A program made the position numbers and the translations under genes. The notes below the pieces were generated by a model. That model had not been told where the DNA came from. It ran no database searches and saw only the letters and a list, made by a program, of their open reading frames with translations. Below are positions 33,778 to 42,374 of a stretch of 53,126 bases of DNA, piece by piece. Within the stretch, counting starts at the first letter, position 1. Every line of letters begins with the position of its first letter. The stretch spans positions 100,517 to 153,642 of the forward strand of contig SUSZ01000002.1 in the NCBI GenBank assembly GCA_015063165.1. Reading direction: 5' to 3'. This stretch comes from Thermoplasmata archaeon (GTDB lineage Archaea > Thermoplasmatota > Thermoplasmata > Methanomassiliicoccales > Methanomethylophilaceae).

Positions 33778-35295
33778 ATGGCAGCACCTATCATTTGGGA
33801 TGACAAGAAGAAAGTCAATGGAAACCGTGTAACTGTAGACCCTATCACTCGTCTCGAGGGACACGGAAAGATCGAGATCTTCCTTGACGACAAGGGAGAC
33901 GTTACCAACGCATACTGGCAGGTCCCCGAGCTCAGAGGGTTCGAGAGGTTCTGCATCGGAAGGAGAGTCACCGAGCTCAACCAGATCACCGCAAGGCTTT
34001 GCGGTGTGTGCCCTGGAGCCCACCACCTCGCTTCCACCAAAGCAATCGACGGATGCTACAGCGCGAAGCCCACCGAGACCGCGTACCACATCAGGGACAC
34101 GTTCTACAACGCTCACTTCGTGCACAGCCACATCGCGCACTTCTACGCCCTCGCCGCGCCCGACTTCGTGTGCGGACCCGCCGCCCCTGCAGCGGAGAGG
34201 AACGTCCTGGGAGTCGTAGGACGCGTCGGACTCGAGCTCGGAGGAGCAGTCCTCAAAGCCCGTGCCGAGGCTCAGCAGATCCAGGCGATCATCGGAGGAA
34301 AAGCCACCCACCCCGTCATGGGAGTCCCCGGAGGAGTCACCAAATCCGTCACCGAGGAGGAGAGGCAGATCATGGTCAAGAACGCTGAGGACATGCTCGC
34401 GTTCGCGAAGACCTCTGTCCAGGTGTTCAAGGATGTCGTCTACGCCAACAAGGAGTACATGGACATCGTCCTCAACCCCGACCTCTACTACCACGAGACC
34501 TACCACATGGGACTCGTCAACAGCAAAGGTGAGTTCGAGATCCACGACGGAAAGGTCAGGGTCGTCGGGCTCAAGGGAGAGGAGCACGACCTCTACGACC
34601 CCAACGAGTACTACAACCACATCGGAGAGGCTGTAGAACCTTGGTCCTACGAGAAATTCCCCTACCTCAGGAACCCCGGATACAAAGGGCTCGTGGACGG
34701 TGCCGACAGCGGACTGTACAGGGCTTCCCCTCTGTCCAGGCTGAACACCGCGAAAGCGATGCCCACGCCTCTGGCCCAGGACGCTCTCGTCGAGTACCGC
34801 GGAATCCTCAAGGATGCCGGAGTCGAAGGACCCTGCCAGCACACCCTGGTCACCCACTGGGCAAGGATTATCGAGCTCCTGTGCTGCGCTGAGAAGTGCC
34901 TGCAGGACTGCGAGGACAAGGATGCCTTCAAGGGAGACATCAAGCAGACCGACCTCGTCCCCGGAGGACGCGGAATCGGATGCGTCGAGGCTCCCCGTGG
35001 AACCCTTACCCACGACTACACCTGCGACGAGAACGGAATCGTCACCGCATGCAACCTCGTTGTCGGAACCACCAACAACAACGGACCCATCTGCATGGAC
35101 GTCGCGAAGGTCGCGAAAGCGCTCATCCACAACTTCGAGGTCTCCCCCGGACTCCTCAACATGTGCGAGATGGCGTTCAGGGCATACGACCCCTGCAACT
35201 CCTGCGCTACCCACAGCCTTCCCGGACAGATGCCTCTGACCGCGGTCATCAAGAACGCGGACGGATCTGTCTACGACACCATCAGCCGCAACTGA
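33778..35295 (+). CDS. mvhA: [NiFe]-hydrogenase large subunit
   Basis: A 505-residue catalytic subunit. The proximal Ni ligands are in RLCGVCPGAHH (L1) and DPCNSCATHSLPG (L2). Sequence after the last His is retained and would be removed by a maturation protease. It oxidises H2 and passes electrons through MvhG and MvhD to HdrA. No maturation protease gene lies in the window. The ATG follows the mvhG stop with no gap. Confidence 0.97.
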   Translation: MAAPIIWDDKKKVNGNRVTVDPITRLEGHGKIEIFLDDKGDVTNAYWQVPELRGFERFCIGRRVTELNQITARLCGVCPGAHHLASTKAIDGCYSAKPTETAYHIRDTFYNAHFVHSHIAHFYALAAPDFVCGPAAPAAERNVLGVVGRVGLELGGAVLKARAEAQQIQAIIGGKATHPVMGVPGGVTKSVTEEERQIMVKNAEDMLAFAKTSVQVFKDVVYANKEYMDIVLNPDLYYHETYHMGLVNSKGEFEIHDGKVRVVGLKGEEHDLYDPNEYYNHIGEAVEPWSYEKFPYLRNPGYKGLVDGADSGLYRASPLSRLNTAKAMPTPLAQDALVEYRGILKDAGVEGPCQHTLVTHWARIIELLCCAEKCLQDCEDKDAFKGDIKQTDLVPGGRGIGCVEAPRGTLTHDYTCDENGIVTACNLVVGTTNNNGPICMDVAKVAKALIHNFEVSPGLLNMCEMAFRAYDPCNSCATHSLPGQMPLTAVIKNADGSVYDTISRN

Positions 35296-35305
35296 TCGGA
35301 AAAAC

Positions 35306-35323
35306 GAGGGGGTCTTCCCCCTC
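35306..35323 (+). terminator. Terminator of the hdrA-mvh operon
   Basis: GAGGGGG (35306-35312) pairs with CCCCCTC (35317-35323) across TCTT, 11 bases after the stop, followed within 20 bases by T-rich sequence. Confidence 0.65.
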
Positions 35324-35456
35324 ACCTTCATTCAAACCTTTTCATTTTTGAAAAATTGTCGGAATCGATGTGAAATCGATTCTGACAGAATCTTTTGTAT
35401 CGTCGGCAACCGTAACATCTTGTACAGACGGTTTCCAGTGGAAATGGAGGGGTGGG

Positions 35457-36227
35457 TCAAGGCTTGGGGATCTTTCTGCGAGTCTTCCTCACCATCAGGT
35501 CGGAGCGCTTCCCCAGGTCCACGCCATCCAGGAGATACAGGTGCGATCCGTCGAAATCGACCAGGCCGCTCCCGAGCACGGGGCCTATGGGCTCGATCTC
35601 CTCGGAGTTCATGGGCGAGCCTCCGAGCATCCTGTTAAACGCGGGGATGACTATGAATCTCTCCGGCAGGACGGGGTACGCCTCGCTGGATCCGACGGCG
35701 AACCTGCCCCTGATCCAGCAGGGCTCCGTCATTATCTTCCCGACGCCATCGACGAACATCACAGCGGGGTGGTTGTGGGCCATCACGAGCGTCCTGCAGC
35801 TCATCACGTCGGCGGAGGGCCATCTGTGCCCGTGGGCCAGTCCAACGTCGTCCAGGCGCATCCCTGTGGCCGGGTGGACCTTCACCCTTCCGGGAAGGAA
35901 CTCCTCTATGCTGGTGTCGTGGTTCCCTCTGACAACGTCGATGATGTCGAAGCGTTCGAACAGCTTCTCGAAGAAATCCGGGATCTCCCTGTACTCCTGC
36001 TTGGTCGATCCTGGAACGGAATCCTTCACGTCCCCGAGGACTATCAGACGGTTGACGCAGTCGTCGGCGGCCTTGTAGATCTCCTTCAGCATCTCGTTGG
36101 TGCGGGATACCAAATGGAATCCTTTCGCGCGCATGTGTGACTCCACGCCTATGTGTAGGTCCCCGATAACCAGGGCGCTGCCGACCGTTAGCGCAGGGAT
36201 GTTGTACACCGGCTGGATCTCGGTCAT
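35457..36227 (-). CDS. Metallophosphoesterase (phosphohydrolase, SbcD/Mre11-like superfamily)
   Basis: A 256-residue calcineurin-like phosphoesterase. Metal-binding motifs are GDLHIG, LGDVKDS, RGNHD, and AHGHRWP; AHNHPAV is the last. The family (UPF-type, DNA ligase-associated or YkuE-like) is broad, so the substrate is unknown. The start at 36227 overlaps the stop of the NAD(P)HX repair gene by 4 bases. The C-terminal 30 residues are basic. Confidence 0.88.
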   Translation of the reverse strand: MTEIQPVYNIPALTVGSALVIGDLHIGVESHMRAKGFHLVSRTNEMLKEIYKAADDCVNRLIVLGDVKDSVPGSTKQEYREIPDFFEKLFERFDIIDVVRGNHDTSIEEFLPGRVKVHPATGMRLDDVGLAHGHRWPSADVMSCRTLVMAHNHPAVMFVDGVGKIMTEPCWIRGRFAVGSSEAYPVLPERFIVIPAFNRMLGGSPMNSEEIEPIGPVLGSGLVDFDGSHLYLLDGVDLGKRSDLMVRKTRRKIPKP

Positions 36228-37609
36228 GGGCGCAGTTCCTTGCAGAGAACCTCGGATATGCCGTCGATGACATCTGTGGCTATGAGGCCGTAGGACCTCT
36301 TCTCGAAGGCATATTCTCCGGCTTTTCCGCAGATGTATGCGCCCACGCATGCTGCGTCGAAGGCTGACATGCTCTTGGAGAGGAGCGCAGCGACTGAACC
36401 GGCCAGCACGTCGCCGGTGCCGGCCCCGGTCATCGCAGGGGTTCCTGTGACGTTTATGCGGGTCTTGGAGCCGTCTGTGATGACGTCCTCGGCGCCTTTC
36501 TTGAGAATCACGGCGTTCATATCTGTGGCGACCTCCTCGGGGCTTCTGCCGTCGGAAAGCCTGGCGAACTCCCCTCTGTGAGGTGTCAGGACGCACTGCG
36601 TCTTCATGCGGATGTCCTTTGCAGCGGATATCGCGTCGGCATCTATCACCATGGGAACCTCGCAGGTGCGGATGAAGGCCATGGCGGTCTTGATGGAGAC
36701 CTCGTCGGTTCCCAGTCCAGGACCTATGAGGACGGCATCGAATTTTTTCGATTCCTCCAGCAGGAGCTCGAGGGATTCGTAGTCGAGATGGCTGCCGGGA
36801 AGCTTGGTCACCATTAGCACTGGAGAGGCTCCAGCGACCTCGTGATAGGATGACTCGGGGGTGAACACCCTTACGCTGTCCGCGCCCATCCTGAGGGCGC
36901 TCATGGCGCTCATGGAGGGCGCTCCGAAGTACGGGCCCCCTCCTATGATCATAAGCCTGCCGTTCTGCCCCTTGTGGCTGTCCCTGGCAGGGATGGGGTA
37001 GCGTAGCATGTCTCCCGGGCCGACCTTCCTGAAGGCGTCCTCGGGGATGCCTATGTCGGCTATGACGATCTCTCCCGAGTTCTCCTGGGTCATCCCGTCC
37101 TTGGAGTCGTGGAACGTGACAGTGGCTTTCGGCTTTATGCAGTTGGATGTTCCGAATCCAGAGGGGACGTCTGCGGAGACTATAGTGATACCAGACGAGT
37201 TGGCATCGATGATGAACTGAAGATACGGATCGCGCACCTCTCCGGATATCCCGGTTCCCAGCGCGCAGTCCACTATGACGTCGTACCCCTCGAACGAAGC
37301 AGGTCCGGCATATGCCTCGATAGGACATTCCAGAAGGGAGTACCTCTCGCGAGCTATGTCGGAATGGATGGAAGAGGGCTTCTTCAGAAGTGACACCTTG
37401 GTCTTGTCCGGGTTCCTTCTGAGGGCTGCAGCGAAGCCGTCGCCCCCGTTGTTGCCAGGGCCGCATACGAACACGGCCTTCGAGCCCGGGAAGCGGTCCT
37501 CCAGAAACTTGTCGAGCGCCGCTCCCGCGTTGTCCATCAGCTCGGCCACCGGGACGCCCAAAGCCTCCGCATTGGCGTCGAGGGTGCGAGCGTCCGTCGG
37601 CGATATCAA
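36224..37609 (-). CDS. nnrDE: Bifunctional NAD(P)HX epimerase/ADP-dependent dehydratase
   Basis: A 461-residue repair enzyme. The N-terminal epimerase (YjeF_N) holds FVCGPGNNGGDGFAAAL and VDCALGTGISG. The C-terminal ribokinase-like dehydratase (YjeF_C) has GQNGRLMIIGGGP, VLIGPGLG, and AMTGAGTGDVLAG. Together they restore damaged NADH and NADPH hydrates. The start is a TTG at 37609, behind GTGATC, which lies across the SRP19 stop. Confidence 0.95.
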   Translation of the reverse strand: MISPTDARTLDANAEALGVPVAELMDNAGAALDKFLEDRFPGSKAVFVCGPGNNGGDGFAAALRRNPDKTKVSLLKKPSSIHSDIARERYSLLECPIEAYAGPASFEGYDVIVDCALGTGISGEVRDPYLQFIIDANSSGITIVSADVPSGFGTSNCIKPKATVTFHDSKDGMTQENSGEIVIADIGIPEDAFRKVGPGDMLRYPIPARDSHKGQNGRLMIIGGGPYFGAPSMSAMSALRMGADSVRVFTPESSYHEVAGASPVLMVTKLPGSHLDYESLELLLEESKKFDAVLIGPGLGTDEVSIKTAMAFIRTCEVPMVIDADAISAAKDIRMKTQCVLTPHRGEFARLSDGRSPEEVATDMNAVILKKGAEDVITDGSKTRINVTGTPAMTGAGTGDVLAGSVAALLSKSMSAFDAACVGAYICGKAGEYAFEKRSYGLIATDVIDGISEVLCKELRP

Positions 37610-37613
37610 GCGA

Positions 37614-37910
37614 TCACTTCTTCTGGTTCTTTACCAGCGTGTTGCCGACTTCGCGGAGCAGGGCGGTCTTTCCGATCTTTCCCTTCTCCACCTTGACGCA
37701 TCCGTGGCCTGCACGGGGGGCCTTGGGATAGCACATGTCCTCCCTGACCTCGTACTCGAGGTCGAGGATCATCGCCGCTTTCGCTATGATGTCGAGGCTA
37801 GGGTTCTCGACACAGAGCGAAACGGGAAGCCTTCTGCCTTCGGACCTGGTGCGCTTGGCGTCGAAGTATTCGGGCCAAAGGGTTATAGCGACGTCTGCAT
37901 CGTAAGCCAT
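37614..37910 (-). CDS. srp19: Signal recognition particle protein SRP19
   Basis: A 98-residue RNA-binding protein that prepares the SRP RNA for SRP54. ITLWPEYFDAKRTRSEGRR and RVP-like LPVSLCVENPSLDII are the signatures; HGCVKV follows. It is upstream of the NAD(P)HX repair gene and probably in one transcript with it and the phosphoesterase. Confidence 0.94.
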   Translation of the reverse strand: MAYDADVAITLWPEYFDAKRTRSEGRRLPVSLCVENPSLDIIAKAAMILDLEYEVREDMCYPKAPRAGHGCVKVEKGKIGKTALLREVGNTLVKNQKK

Positions 37911-37998
37911 GCGTTGCCGAATCGGTCACATCGTAATAAGGGTTTCCCGAACGTGCAACAACCACGAAGGAATCGATGGATGAAAAAATAGGAAATCG

Positions 37999-38014
37999 CC
38001 ATCCCGAAGGATGG
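37999..38014 (-). terminator. Hairpin after the S8e gene
   Basis: CCATCC and GGATGG form a 6-base stem with the tetraloop CGAA, about 32 bases after the S8e stop on the minus strand. Confidence 0.45.
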
Positions 38015-38045
38015 AAATAGGTTTGGTCAATTGGATTACTCAAGC

Positions 38046-38423
38046 TCAAAGCAGTACTGCGTTGATGGCGCCGTCCTGTCCGGGCCTGGATGTAACAATA
38101 GCGTCGCCAGCCTCGGTGGAGATGGTAGCGCCCTTGTTGATGATGTTACGCTGGACGTAGTTAGGATCGGCAGGATTGGATTTGACGGTCAGGATCTTGA
38201 CTTTCTTGACGGTCTTGGTTCCCTTGTCGACGACATTCGCATACTCTGCGCTGAGCATTCCAACCTTGACGCTGCCGCCGGCTCCGCGATACTGCTTGAG
38301 GCTCTGTGCACCGATCTTGGTGAACTGCTTCTCTCTGCCGATCTCGAACTTCCTCTTGCCCTGGGAAGCGACGAGCCTTCCACCGGTGGGCTTTCTGTTG
38401 GATTTACCCTGCCAAAGTGCCAT
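38046..38423 (-). CDS. rps8e: Ribosomal protein S8e
   Basis: A 125-residue small-subunit protein beginning MALWQGKSNRKPTGGRLV, followed by GKRKFEIGRE, VKILTVKSNPADPNYVQRN and IVTSRPGQDG, all family signatures. It stands alone with a TATA-like ATTAAATAT (38452-38460) upstream and a hairpin downstream. Confidence 0.97.
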   Translation of the reverse strand: MALWQGKSNRKPTGGRLVASQGKRKFEIGREKQFTKIGAQSLKQYRGAGGSVKVGMLSAEYANVVDKGTKTVKKVKILTVKSNPADPNYVQRNIINKGATISTEAGDAIVTSRPGQDGAINAVLL

Positions 38424-38451
38424 TGTAATCGGTCACGCTAAACATGGTGTC

Positions 38452-38460
38452 ATATTTAAT
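38452..38460 (-). promoter_or_regulatory. TATA box of rps8e
   Basis: ATTAAATAT on the minus strand, about 33 bases before the ATG. Confidence 0.45.
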
Positions 38461-38588
38461 CCTAACCCTTGGACCAAGCCCAGTTCTGTCCTTAACAGAG
38501 GCGTGTCCGCTATACTTCGATGATGCTGTTGACGGGGCGATAGTTATTGTATAGTACATTGGCGTTATCATCCGACAGGTAATCAGAG

Positions 38589-39407
38589 ATGGAAATCAGG
38601 ATTGAAGACATGGTGTTCAGCTATTCTTCGACGCCCGTTCTCGATGACATTTGCTTGGACATCAAGGAGGCCCAGTTCGTCTCGATCCTAGGTCCCAATG
38701 GTGTAGGCAAATCCACGCTGATCCATTGCATCAACAAGATCCTGGATCCGACGTCAGGCAAGGTGTTCCTCGATGGCAAAAACGTCAAAGAGTATTCGTT
38801 GAAGGAGATGGCCCAAAAGGTTGGATACGTCCCGTACGTGTCGTCGGACACGTTCCCGCTCAGCGTGGTGGACACAATACTGCTGGGCAGGCACCCCCAT
38901 GCCGGGTGGAAGACCTCGGACGAGGACCTTGAGATTGTCTATGACACGATGACGAAGCTGGGCATTGAAGACCTGGCTATGCGTCCGTTCAACGAGCTCT
39001 CCGCGGGACAGCATCAGAAGGTCATGCTGGCCAGAGGACTGGTCCAGAGGCCCAAGGTCCTTCTCCTGGACGAGCCCACGTCGAACCTGGATATCAAGCA
39101 CCAGCTTGGGATATCCCGTCTTCTCAAGCATCTGTCGCACGAGGAGGGCATACTCGTCATCATGATCAGCCACGACCTGAACATCGCGTCGAAGTACTCC
39201 GACAGCATCATCCTGATGTACGAAGGCTCCATCTACGCCGTCGGAACCCCGGCGGAGGTCCTGACCAAAGAGAACATACGCACGGTCTACGGCGTCGACT
39301 CCGACATCATAGACGACGAAGGAAGGCCGCATCTGGTCCTGAAGGACATGGAGTGCGACGAGTGCCCGCCGATGCCGGAAGGCGCCGTCTGCACCTCCAA
39401 CCTGTGA
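38589..39407 (+). CDS. FecE/BtuD-type ABC ATPase with Cys-rich tail
   Basis: A 272-residue ATPase paralogous to the one at 2789. Walker A is GPNGVGKST, signature LSAGQHQ, Walker B LLLDEP, with SHDLN for the switch His. The C-terminal tail is distinctive: ECDECPPMPEGAVC holds three Cys residues and could bind a metal or sense redox; the element paralogue lacks it. It is the first gene of a three-gene importer operon. Confidence 0.93.
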   Translation: MEIRIEDMVFSYSSTPVLDDICLDIKEAQFVSILGPNGVGKSTLIHCINKILDPTSGKVFLDGKNVKEYSLKEMAQKVGYVPYVSSDTFPLSVVDTILLGRHPHAGWKTSDEDLEIVYDTMTKLGIEDLAMRPFNELSAGQHQKVMLARGLVQRPKVLLLDEPTSNLDIKHQLGISRLLKHLSHEEGILVIMISHDLNIASKYSDSIILMYEGSIYAVGTPAEVLTKENIRTVYGVDSDIIDDEGRPHLVLKDMECDECPPMPEGAVCTSNL

Positions 39408-39415
39408 GTGTTACC

Positions 39416-40501
39416 ATGTCGGAACAGGCAACCGGCGGCGATTTCAAGAAGGAATACAGCCGCTACGTATGGTTCAAGGTGCTCTTCATCGTCACCTTCG
39501 CGGTCCTGACATTCCTCGTGTTCTGGGTGTCGCTCTGCGTGGGTACCCGCGAGCTGAGCGTCGCCGAGGTCTTCGACTATTTCATCAAGCATGTGCAGGG
39601 GGTCACCTACGAGCCCCGTACGCAGGAATACTTCGACGACAAGATCGTCTGGGACTACCGTGTTCCCAGGGCGCTGTTCGGGATAATCGCCGGAGCGGGG
39701 CTGTCCATCGCTGGAGCCATCATGCAGAGCGTCATGAAGAACCCCCTGGCCGATCCGTATACCACGGGAGTGTCATCCGGAGCGCTGTTCGGAGTGGCCA
39801 TAGCCATGACATTGGGATTCAGCTTCGGAGCCACAGGTATCGCGGGGCTGGGAACCGTCACCAATGCGATACTGATGTCGATGGTCCCGGTGGTCGTGAT
39901 AATATTCTTCTCGCCGTTCTTCCGGAAATCGCCGTCGACGCTGATCTTGGCAGGAGTGGCGGTTTCGTATCTGTTCAACGCTCTGACGTCCATCCTGCTG
40001 GTTACCACGGACGAGGAGAACCTCGCCACAGTCTACCGCTGGCAGGTGGGTTCGTTCACAGATCTCAGCTGGGGGTCCCTTCCCCTCATGACCATAGCTG
40101 TCGTGGTCGGCATAGCGATCATCCTTCCGCTTTCCAACAAGCTCAACCTGATGTCCCTCGACGACAAGGACGCCAAATCCCTGGGATTGAACAGCGAGAA
40201 GCTGAGGATCCTCTGTCTGGTCATCCTGTCTTTCATAGCCGCGACCATCGTCAGCTACGTCGGTATCATCGGGTTCGTCGGACTGGTCATCCCCCATATG
40301 GTGAGGATGGTCATAGGCTCCGATAACCGCTATCTGATTCCAGGGTCGGTCGTCCTGGGGGCGTTCTTCCTGACGGCGTGCGACATCATAAGCCGGGCTA
40401 TCGACGTGCAGGCGGAGGTCCCGGTAGGAGTGGTGACGTCGTTCATCGGCGCTCCGATCTTCCTATATCTGATTGTCAGGCAGAAGAGCGGGGTGTGGTG
40501 A
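39416..40501 (+). CDS. FecCD/BtuC-type ABC permease (first of pair)
   Basis: A 361-residue permease with VPRALFGIIAGAGLSIAGA, then IMQSVMKNPLADPYTTGVSSG and the ATPase-contacting GIIGFVGLVIPHMVR. About ten hydrophobic segments are present. I start at the Met at 39416, 8 bases after the ATPase stop; the open frame extends upstream into that gene. With the following permease it would form a heterodimer. Confidence 0.93.
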   Translation: MSEQATGGDFKKEYSRYVWFKVLFIVTFAVLTFLVFWVSLCVGTRELSVAEVFDYFIKHVQGVTYEPRTQEYFDDKIVWDYRVPRALFGIIAGAGLSIAGAIMQSVMKNPLADPYTTGVSSGALFGVAIAMTLGFSFGATGIAGLGTVTNAILMSMVPVVVIIFFSPFFRKSPSTLILAGVAVSYLFNALTSILLVTTDEENLATVYRWQVGSFTDLSWGSLPLMTIAVVVGIAIILPLSNKLNLMSLDDKDAKSLGLNSEKLRILCLVILSFIAATIVSYVGIIGFVGLVIPHMVRMVIGSDNRYLIPGSVVLGAFFLTACDIISRAIDVQAEVPVGVVTSFIGAPIFLYLIVRQKSGVW

Positions 40502-40502
40502 C

Positions 40503-41582
40503 ATGAGGTCCGAGAAGGTCGCAGAGTACCGCAGGAAGGAGCACCGCCGCTTTGTCTACATCGCGGTGTTCATCGTCATCTGCGTGGTCCTGGCGTTCTA
40601 TTCGCTCTCCGTAAGCAAGTTCGGCGTCTCTATGGAGGACGTGTTCAACAGCATCGTCAACCATCTCACCGGTAACGTCCCCGAGAGGGGGATCGGAGAG
40701 CAGTACTACATCTGGATGCTGGACAAGGTCATCATGGAGGACAACCTTCCTAGAGCCGTCGGCGGAATAGCCGTCGGAGCCACCTTGGCGATATGCGGTG
40801 CCATGATGCAGTCCATCACCAGGAACCCCCTGACCGATCCTTATACCATCGGGATATCGTCCGCCGCTCTGTTCGGAATCGCGCTCTCGCTGTGCTACGG
40901 GGTGTGCATCATACCCGTATTCACAGGGGACGTGGCTTCCATCGTCAACGCGTTCGTGTTCTCGCTGATACCCGCCACCGTGATCATCTTCGTCTCGACT
41001 TTCAAGAAGATGAGCTCCACGATGATGGTCCTGATCGGAATCGGCATGATGTACATGTTCTCGGCGTTCACGACGTTCATGAAGTTCAACGCCGAGGCTG
41101 AGACCCTCCACGAGATCTACGAATGGAGCCTCGGAACGTTGTCCAAGACGAGCTCCGAGACGACCCTGCCCCTTATCGTGGCGACTGTTCTCATGCTGGT
41201 ATTCGCGATGATGGTGGCGAACAAGATCAATGTCATGTCCACAGGCGACAACATGTCCAAGAGCCTGGGGGTCAATCCCGTCAGGCTCAGGATCTTCTGC
41301 TTCCTGATCATGTCCGTGGCCACCGCTGTCTGCGTCTGCTACACCGGCTCCATCGGATTCGTCGGTCTGGTGGCCCCTCACATCGCGAGGCTGTTCGTGG
41401 GCAGCGACAACAAGATACTCGTGCCGACGTCCGCCGTCTTGGGCGCACTGATGGTCGTCGTCTCAGACGTGATAGTCCGTCTCCTTCCGGGAGGACTCCC
41501 TGTAGGAACGATAACCGCTCTCATCGGAAGCCCGCTGTTCATCTACTTCCTGTACAGGCAGAGGAAGAACGCGGCATTCTGA
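40503..41582 (+). CDS. FecCD/BtuC-type ABC permease (second of pair)
   Basis: A 359-residue permease with NLPRAVGGIAVGATLAICGA, MMQSITRNPLTDPYTIGIS, and GSIGFVGLVAPHIAR. Its DSV-like region HLTGNVPERG resembles the permease at 1666 (HLTGNVQDE), so the two importers are related. The ATG is 1 base after the previous stop. No binding protein gene is adjacent. Confidence 0.93.
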   Translation: MRSEKVAEYRRKEHRRFVYIAVFIVICVVLAFYSLSVSKFGVSMEDVFNSIVNHLTGNVPERGIGEQYYIWMLDKVIMEDNLPRAVGGIAVGATLAICGAMMQSITRNPLTDPYTIGISSAALFGIALSLCYGVCIIPVFTGDVASIVNAFVFSLIPATVIIFVSTFKKMSSTMMVLIGIGMMYMFSAFTTFMKFNAEAETLHEIYEWSLGTLSKTSSETTLPLIVATVLMLVFAMMVANKINVMSTGDNMSKSLGVNPVRLRIFCFLIMSVATAVCVCYTGSIGFVGLVAPHIARLFVGSDNKILVPTSAVLGALMVVVSDVIVRLLPGGLPVGTITALIGSPLFIYFLYRQRKNAAF

Positions 41583-41593
41583 AGACCGAAGAT

Positions 41594-41621
41594 GGGCCCG
41601 GGCAGAACGAAGCCCGGACCC
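41594..41621. terminator. Terminator between convergent genes
   Basis: GGGCCCGGGC pairs with GCCCGGACCC (one mismatch) around AGAACGAA, in the 49 bases between the importer operon and the phosphodiesterase gene. It can serve both strands. Confidence 0.5.
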
Positions 41622-41631
41622 TGTTTCCCTT

Positions 41632-42267
41632 TCAGTGTCTGAATATCTCGGCCTTCACCTTGCCGTCGACTATCTCGATGACACCGAAGCGGCCGTCCTT
41701 GGCGGGGCCGGGGTTGACGAAGGTGGTGCCGTTCTGCTCGACCACTCCCATGGCCTCGTGGATGTGGCCGGATAGGGCGAGGATCGGGTGGTACTTGTCC
41801 ACGATCTCCTTGACGGCGGGGCTTCCCACGCTCAGGCCGGAGGGGATCTGGTCGAGGATCCCGTAGGAGGGTGCGTGGGTCATTAGGATCATACCTTCCG
41901 AGGCGTTCTTCTCGAGGCCGTCGCGGAGGGCGTCCTCGTCGAGCTCGAACGGGGTGTGGAAGATGGTGATGTTGGATCCTCCGAGCCCGACGAGCCTGTA
42001 CCCTCCGACCTCGGCCGCCTTTCCGTGCATGTCGACGGCGACCTTGGAGACGCCCTCCGGAAGGTCCAGTGGGTCGCAGTTGCCGGGTATCACGTACACC
42101 TTCGAATCGATGGCCGAGACTATCGCAGCCGCGGTCTCCTTCGAGCCGAAGTCCGTGACGTCTCCCAGGAAGAGGACGAATTCGGCCCCGTGCTTCTTGA
42201 TCTCCTCGTTGATCCAGCCGACGTTCGGCTTGTTCTGGTGGAGATCCGTGATTACTAGAAATCTCAT
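41632..42267 (-). CDS. MJ0936/YfcE-type phosphodiesterase
   Basis: A 211-residue metallophosphoesterase. Motifs DLHQNKPN, LGDVTDFG, PGNCD, THAPSYG, and SGHIHEA bind two metals. The small size and lack of accessory domains match the archaeal YfcE-like group. A TATA-like CTTTAAGTA lies upstream. Substrate unknown. Confidence 0.9.
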   Translation of the reverse strand: MRFLVITDLHQNKPNVGWINEEIKKHGAEFVLFLGDVTDFGSKETAAAIVSAIDSKVYVIPGNCDPLDLPEGVSKVAVDMHGKAAEVGGYRLVGLGGSNITIFHTPFELDEDALRDGLEKNASEGMILMTHAPSYGILDQIPSGLSVGSPAVKEIVDKYHPILALSGHIHEAMGVVEQNGTTFVNPGPAKDGRFGVIEIVDGKVKAEIFRH

Positions 42268-42374
42268 GAGCGAGTTATCCTTTCTAGCCTACTTAAAGTT
42301 TAGATGGCTCTGACGCCTCCGTCGCTCAATACCTTTTTTTAATGTCACCTTATTAGCGTATACCAGGTATTAAC

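Noticed and set aside
32491-35331. 946-codon minus-strand open frame
   Set aside because: It is antisense to mvhG and mvhA, is dominated by Val, Asp, Gly, Leu and Ser, and has no start signal or family motif. The bias of the real genes keeps it open.
37920-38436. GTGACCGATT shared upstream of srp19 and rps8e
   Set aside because: A 10-base match close to both starts, but GTGA is part of the common ribosome-binding sequence here and only two copies were seen.
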